Origin: an uncultured Eubacteriales bacterium
GTDB lineage: Bacteria; Bacillota; Clostridia; Oscillospirales; CAG-272
DNA length: 64,000 bases
Assembly: GCA_934486825.1 (NCBI GenBank)
Contig: CAKSQF010000002.1
Location: 72,975-136,974 of the forward strand
Reading direction: 5' to 3'
The position numbers were made by a program, and so were the translations under genes. The notes beneath the pieces were generated by a model. It did no database searches, was not told the origin of the DNA, and was given only the letters and a program-made list of their open reading frames with translations. Below, one piece after another: positions 60,675 to 64,000 of this stretch; the first letter of the stretch is position 1, and each line of letters begins with the position of its first letter.

Positions 60675-62954
60675 TTATTTTTTCTTTGTTGTGGTCGTTG
60701 TTGCGGGAGGTGTGACACCGGTAAACCCGATCTTTGCTGCTTTTGCATACTTTTCTGCAGGCGATCCGACCAGAGCCTTGATGTTTGTTGTAATCTTTGT
60801 CTTTTTCTCGGTTTCGACTTCAATCTCGGTGGTTACAACCGTCTTTCCGTCTTCCTCATATACCTTGTTGCCGCTTTCGTCGGTAACCTCTACCTTTTTC
60901 TTTGTAATTACTTTCTCAATCTCTTCGTAGTCGGGAAGAACCGAGTAAGTGCCGTTCACAAGCTGATAGCAGAATGCATAATCGCCGATTGTTTCAAGTG
61001 TATCGGGAAGAACAAAGTTGTAAACCTTAGTGTTCAGGAAAGCAGCCTCTCCGACTTCTTTGAGGATTGTTTTTTCAAGAATGACTTCTTTGAGGTTCGT
61101 GCATCCGTTGAATGCATTCTTGGCTATAACCTCGGTTGTTTCGGGAATCGTTACCGAAACGATTCTCGTGTTACCGGCAAATGCGTTCTCGCCGATCTCA
61201 ACGATTCTTCTGTTGACACCCTTGAAGCCGTCAATTCTTATATAATTCGGAATAATTACCGTTTCATCGTTTCCGATATATTTGTCGATAATCAGACCGT
61301 GATCGCTGAGGTGATACTCAAACTGTGCATAGGGGGTTTCGCCGATGTTACCGACGATAACAAAATCGGATATTGAATAATCCTTTGCGTATTTCTCAAG
61401 TGAGGAAACGCCACCGCCGAGGTATCCGGTGATTCTGAAGCCGTCAACCGCAACCGGAGTAGGAGCGGTATCGCCCGGCTTTGTTTCACCGTCAACATAA
61501 CCGAGTGCATATGCACCGACATCTGTAACGCTTTCGGGAACAACTATCGATTTTACGCCGGGGCAGTTGTAGAAGCAGTATCTGTTAAGACGCGTGACAC
61601 CGGATGCAAGTGTAACGGAGCCGACCGATGTGCAACCGCTGTAGGCATAGTCTCCGACACTCGTAACACTTGAAGGAATGTTGATTTCTCTGAGTAATGT
61701 GCAGTTTTCAAATGCATTGGTGGAAATTGACGTAACCTTTGCACCGAATCTGAAATCCGCAAGCTTGTTGCAGTTTCTGAAGGTGTATGCACTGATCGTG
61801 CTGACTGCTTCGGGAACAGTAAACGATGTTATTGCCGTACCCGAAAAAGCGCCGTTGCCGATTGCCGATACCTTGTCGCTGATACGTATGTCGGAAAGAT
61901 CGGTACAGCCGTAGAAGATAAATGCGGGAATGCTTGTAATCGAATCCGGAACCTTTATCGATCTTATCGAAGCACATTTGCCGAACGCACCGGTACCGAG
62001 CGCTTTTACAGTGTCGGGGATGTTGACCTCAACTATCTTGTCTATTCCGAAAAATGCGTAACTGCCTATGCTTTCGACCTTTGACGGAACAGAGAGATTG
62101 GTAAGTCCGGAGTTTTTGTAGAATGCGTAGTCACCTATCGATTTGACGCTTTCCGGAAGAGAAAGCGTTGTAACTCCGGTGCAGTAATAGAAGGCTTCGG
62201 CACCTATCGTTATGCATCCGGACGGAATCGTGATGTTTGTCAGCGACGTGCAATAATAGAATGAGGAGTTGCCGATCGCCTTGACACTTGAAGGTATTTC
62301 GAATACAAGGGAAGAGCAGCCGTAGAAGAACAACGAGGGAATTCTGACGATCGCATCGGGCAGCTTGCAGAATCTGAGCGCTTCGCAACCGTAGAAAACA
62401 CCGGACCCGAGTGTGGATACCGAGTCGGGGATGCTGACAGAGGTGAGCGACTTGTTGAATCTGAATGCGTTATCCGAAAGAGTCTTAAGGGTAGACGGAA
62501 GGGATACCGAAACAAGGCTTCCGCACCCGTAAAATGCGCCGTTGCCGATTGCGGTGTAACCTTCGGGAATCGATACCTTTGTGATCGCCGTATCGCGGAA
62601 AGCGTATGCCGCAACAGCGGAAACCGGGATATTCCCGCCGCTTATAACCGTCGGAAGGGTAAGCTCTGCGGACTCTCCCTTGTAACCGGAGATTGCCGCA
62701 CCGTTTTCGTAGACTATGTATCTGAAGGAATCGTCTTCCGCATATTCTTTGAACTTTCCGAGTCCGTAGAGATCACGCTCGGGTGACTTTTCATCTTCCG
62801 GAGTGTCGGTGCTGTCCGTGTTCTCGGTATCGACGGATGTTGTGACCGATGCCGTTGTCGAATTGGTAGTTTTATCGGGATTCTTGTCATTACCGCAAGC
62901 AATCAGTGATGCGCCGAGCGACAATATTAACAATGCCAAGAGCAGTTTTTTCAT
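60675..62954 (-). CDS. BspA-type leucine-rich-repeat lipoprotein
   Basis: The 759-residue surface protein has a lipobox (LIAC, Cys20), an acidic Thr/Ser/Asp linker, then about 20 LRR_5 repeats of 22-24 residues with the pattern IPxSVxxIGxxAFYxCxxLxxV. These run from about residue 100 to 470 and again from about 565 to 660. A charged segment (KVITKKKVEVTDESGN) lies before the end. Such proteins are adhesin-like. It has its own promoter and terminator. Confidence 0.9.
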   Translation of the reverse strand: MKKLLLALLILSLGASLIACGNDKNPDKTTNSTTASVTTSVDTENTDSTDTPEDEKSPERDLYGLGKFKEYAEDDSFRYIVYENGAAISGYKGESAELTLPTVISGGNIPVSAVAAYAFRDTAITKVSIPEGYTAIGNGAFYGCGSLVSVSLPSTLKTLSDNAFRFNKSLTSVSIPDSVSTLGSGVFYGCEALRFCKLPDAIVRIPSLFFYGCSSLVFEIPSSVKAIGNSSFYYCTSLTNITIPSGCITIGAEAFYYCTGVTTLSLPESVKSIGDYAFYKNSGLTNLSVPSKVESIGSYAFFGIDKIVEVNIPDTVKALGTGAFGKCASIRSIKVPDSITSIPAFIFYGCTDLSDIRISDKVSAIGNGAFSGTAITSFTVPEAVSTISAYTFRNCNKLADFRFGAKVTSISTNAFENCTLLREINIPSSVTSVGDYAYSGCTSVGSVTLASGVTRLNRYCFYNCPGVKSIVVPESVTDVGAYALGYVDGETKPGDTAPTPVAVDGFRITGYLGGGVSSLEKYAKDYSISDFVIVGNIGETPYAQFEYHLSDHGLIIDKYIGNDETVIIPNYIRIDGFKGVNRRIVEIGENAFAGNTRIVSVTIPETTEVIAKNAFNGCTNLKEVILEKTILKEVGEAAFLNTKVYNFVLPDTLETIGDYAFCYQLVNGTYSVLPDYEEIEKVITKKKVEVTDESGNKVYEEDGKTVVTTEIEVETEKKTKITTNIKALVGSPAEKYAKAAKIGFTGVTPPATTTTTKKK

Positions 62955-62988
62955 TCTCTATGTTCACTCCTAAAAGTATTATCGCCTT

Positions 62989-63018
62989 ATTATACAATAA
63001 TTCGTGTAGGTTTGTCAA
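62989..63018 (-). promoter_or_regulatory. Promoter of LRR lipoprotein gene
   Basis: On the minus strand TTGACA (63018-63013) and TATAAT (62994-62989) are 18 bp apart, 35 bp before the ATG. It is divergent from the thiT promoter within the 337-bp gap 62955-63291, which is otherwise filled by the riboswitch. Confidence 0.8.
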
Positions 63019-63082
63019 GACATTAGTTCGATTTTTATAAAAAAGATTAACTTTGATTTTTAAATTTATTTCGAAAAAAATA

Positions 63083-63111
63083 TTGACAAACTGTGACGTG
63101 GGTGGTATAAT
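63083..63111 (+). promoter_or_regulatory. Promoter of thiT
   Basis: TTGACA (63083-63088) and TATAAT (63106-63111) with a 17-bp spacer. Transcription would begin about 10 bp before the riboswitch. Confidence 0.85.
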
Positions 63112-63126
63112 AACAGAACCGAACCG

Positions 63127-63216
63127 AATATAGTCAGGGGTGCCCGATAATTGGCTGAGATGAGGTAACTCAAACCCTTAACCTGATACGGATAATGCCG
63201 TCGTAGGGAGATTATT
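63127..63216 (+). ncRNA. TPP riboswitch (THI element)
   Basis: The conserved blocks are all present in order: CAGGGGTGCCC, GGCTGAGATGAG, AACCCTTAACCTGATACGGA, TAATGCCG and CGTAGGGAG. P1 is formed by the AATA...TATT ends. It binds thiamine pyrophosphate and controls the thiamine transporter gene downstream. Confidence 0.95.
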
Positions 63217-63242
63217 GACCGATATATTGATATACAGTTGGT

Positions 63243-63274
63243 ATTCCGTACGCTATCCGGTACGGAATTTTTTA
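63243..63274 (+). terminator. Expression-platform terminator of TPP riboswitch
   Basis: A 9-bp stem (63243-63251 / 63260-63268) with an eight-base loop and a T-run lies between the riboswitch and thiT, only 12 bp before the GGAGGG ribosome-binding site, so TPP binding should favour termination. Confidence 0.85.
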
Positions 63275-63291
63275 TTTTCGGAGGGTTTTTT

Positions 63292-63873
63292 ATGAAAACC
63301 GAAAAATACAGGTGGATCGTTTCGCTTGTCGAGGGTGCGGTTATGGTTGCACTGGCGATCGTTCTTGACCTTATTCCTTTTCCCGAATGGCCGCAGGGCG
63401 GCTCGATTACGGTATCAATGGTCCCGATAGTCTATTATTCTTACCGCCACGGCTGGAAATGGGGACTCCTTGCCGGAACGGTAAATGCCGCGGTTCAGAT
63501 AATTACCGGATGGTCTGCTCCTCCGGCGGGTACTTTTGTTTCATTTGTCCTGTGCGCTCTGCTTGATTATCTGATTGCATTTGCGGTTATAGGAATCGCG
63601 GATGTTTTTGCAAGACCGTTTAAAAAACACAGGATTGCGGGCTATGCCGTCGGAGCTTTTGTCGTTTCGATGATAAGATATCTCAGTAGCTTCCTTTCGG
63701 GCTGGATCCTTTGGGATGCGTTTGCACCGGAGGGAATGCCGGCTTGGCTGTATTCACTTACCTATAACGGCTCCTATATGATCCCGAATGCGATACTTAC
63801 CGCAGTCCTTGTGACACTTATATGTTTGGCTGTGGATCCCGCAACTCTTCGTCCGATGAAGAAACAAAAATGA
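63292..63873 (+). CDS. thiT: ECF-type thiamine transporter substrate-binding subunit ThiT
   Basis: The 193-residue membrane protein has six helices and the ThiT signature features: an N-terminal EGAVMVALAIVLDLIPF, PEWPQGGSITVSMVPIVYYSYRHGWKWG and a conserved YNGSYMIPN near the end. It captures thiamine and associates with an energising ECF module encoded elsewhere. The riboswitch upstream independently supports the substrate. ATG 63292 follows GGAGGG. Confidence 0.94.
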   Translation: MKTEKYRWIVSLVEGAVMVALAIVLDLIPFPEWPQGGSITVSMVPIVYYSYRHGWKWGLLAGTVNAAVQIITGWSAPPAGTFVSFVLCALLDYLIAFAVIGIADVFARPFKKHRIAGYAVGAFVVSMIRYLSSFLSGWILWDAFAPEGMPAWLYSLTYNGSYMIPNAILTAVLVTLICLAVDPATLRPMKKQK

Positions 63874-63906
63874 AATATTGATCCGGTATAAAAATGCAGG
63901 CGCTTT

Positions 63907-63991
63907 TGCTTCCTTCTCATAAAGATGAATTATGAGAAACAGAAGCAATCGGGCGGGAAGGACGAACAGTTTCGGCTGTTCGTCCTTTTCG
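63907..63991 (+). terminator. Two hairpins after thiT, the second a terminator
   Basis: A longer imperfect stem (about 63907-63948, TGCTTC/GAAGCA with CTTCTCATAA/TTATGAGAA inside) is followed by a perfect 12-bp stem (63958-63969 / 63976-63987) and a T-rich tail. The second ends thiT transcription; the role of the first is unclear. No gene is seen between thiT and the right edge. Confidence 0.7.
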
Positions 63992-64000
63992 TTTTGCGAA

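Noticed and set aside
60675..62954. Repeat structure in DNA that could look like a repeat array
   Set aside because: The period reflects the leucine-rich repeat protein; units vary in sequence and there are no spacers, so this is not CRISPR.

Overview
The window looks like a chromosomal segment of an anaerobic, Gram-positive Clostridia-type bacterium, probably of gut or rumen type. What points there: the order spoVB-like / mazG / S4 protein / yabP / yabQ / divIC known from spore-forming Firmicutes; a trimeric [FeFe] hydrogenase; an F-type ATP synthase with a Na+-type rotor ring; an ECF thiamine S-component (ThiT) behind a TPP riboswitch; c-di-AMP genes cdaA-cdaR; and several lipoproteins with Thr-rich linkers and Firmicutes-style surface domains (cohesin-like, lamin-tail/CotH, BspA-type leucine-rich repeats). 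Promoters are mostly near-consensus sigma-A with 16-18 bp spacers. No rRNA, tRNA, CRISPR array, insertion sequence, phage gene or attachment site was seen. A more exact taxon cannot be read from the sequence.

Layout. 1-6.0 kb: a cut DUF2752-like gene and yqhQ (minus), then trkA-trkH (K+ uptake) and a cohesin-like surface protein (plus). 6.0-13.3 kb: complete ATP synthase operon atpZ-I-B-E-F-H-A-G-D-C (minus). 13.5-17.8 kb: divergent hydrogenase operon of HydC-, HydB- and HydA-like subunits (plus). 17.8-22.1 kb: polyamine uptake operon potA-B-C-D with a long structured leader (minus). 22.2-31.7 kb: an accessory catabolic region. Six co-oriented genes (Old Yellow Enzyme-like, SDR, large FAD oxidoreductase, TIM-barrel isomerase, 2-hydroxyacid dehydrogenase, heparinase-like protein) lie beside a divergent AraC regulator, and a second TIM-barrel isomerase faces them across a shared terminator. 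31.7-38.2 kb: an Amt-PII fusion with a two-hairpin leader (minus), DUF4186, a large lamin-tail/CotH lipoprotein and a radical SAM protein (plus).

38.3-53.5 kb is a long plus-strand housekeeping run: cdaA-cdaR, a COG2509-type flavoprotein, recJ, rel, dtd, hemZ, a nucleoside-kinase-like gene, then the spoVB/mazG/S4/yabP/yabQ/divIC cluster. 53.5-59.2 kb (minus) holds a heterodimeric ABC exporter whose second subunit is followed after 3 nt by an orphan acyl carrier protein, then an SGNH-hydrolase lipoprotein; three TGTCAA half-sites sit on its promoter. 59.2-60.5 kb is rpsF-ssb-rpsR. 60.6-63.0 kb is a BspA-like LRR lipoprotein. 63.1-63.9 kb is the TPP riboswitch and thiT.

Together the core genes describe fermentative energy metabolism: hydrogenase for NADH/ferredoxin disposal, with an ATP synthase that on sequence is probably Na+-coupled. 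The least understood parts are the six-gene redox/lyase cluster with its AraC regulator, the ABC-ACP-SGNH cluster, and the structured leaders before pot and amt.
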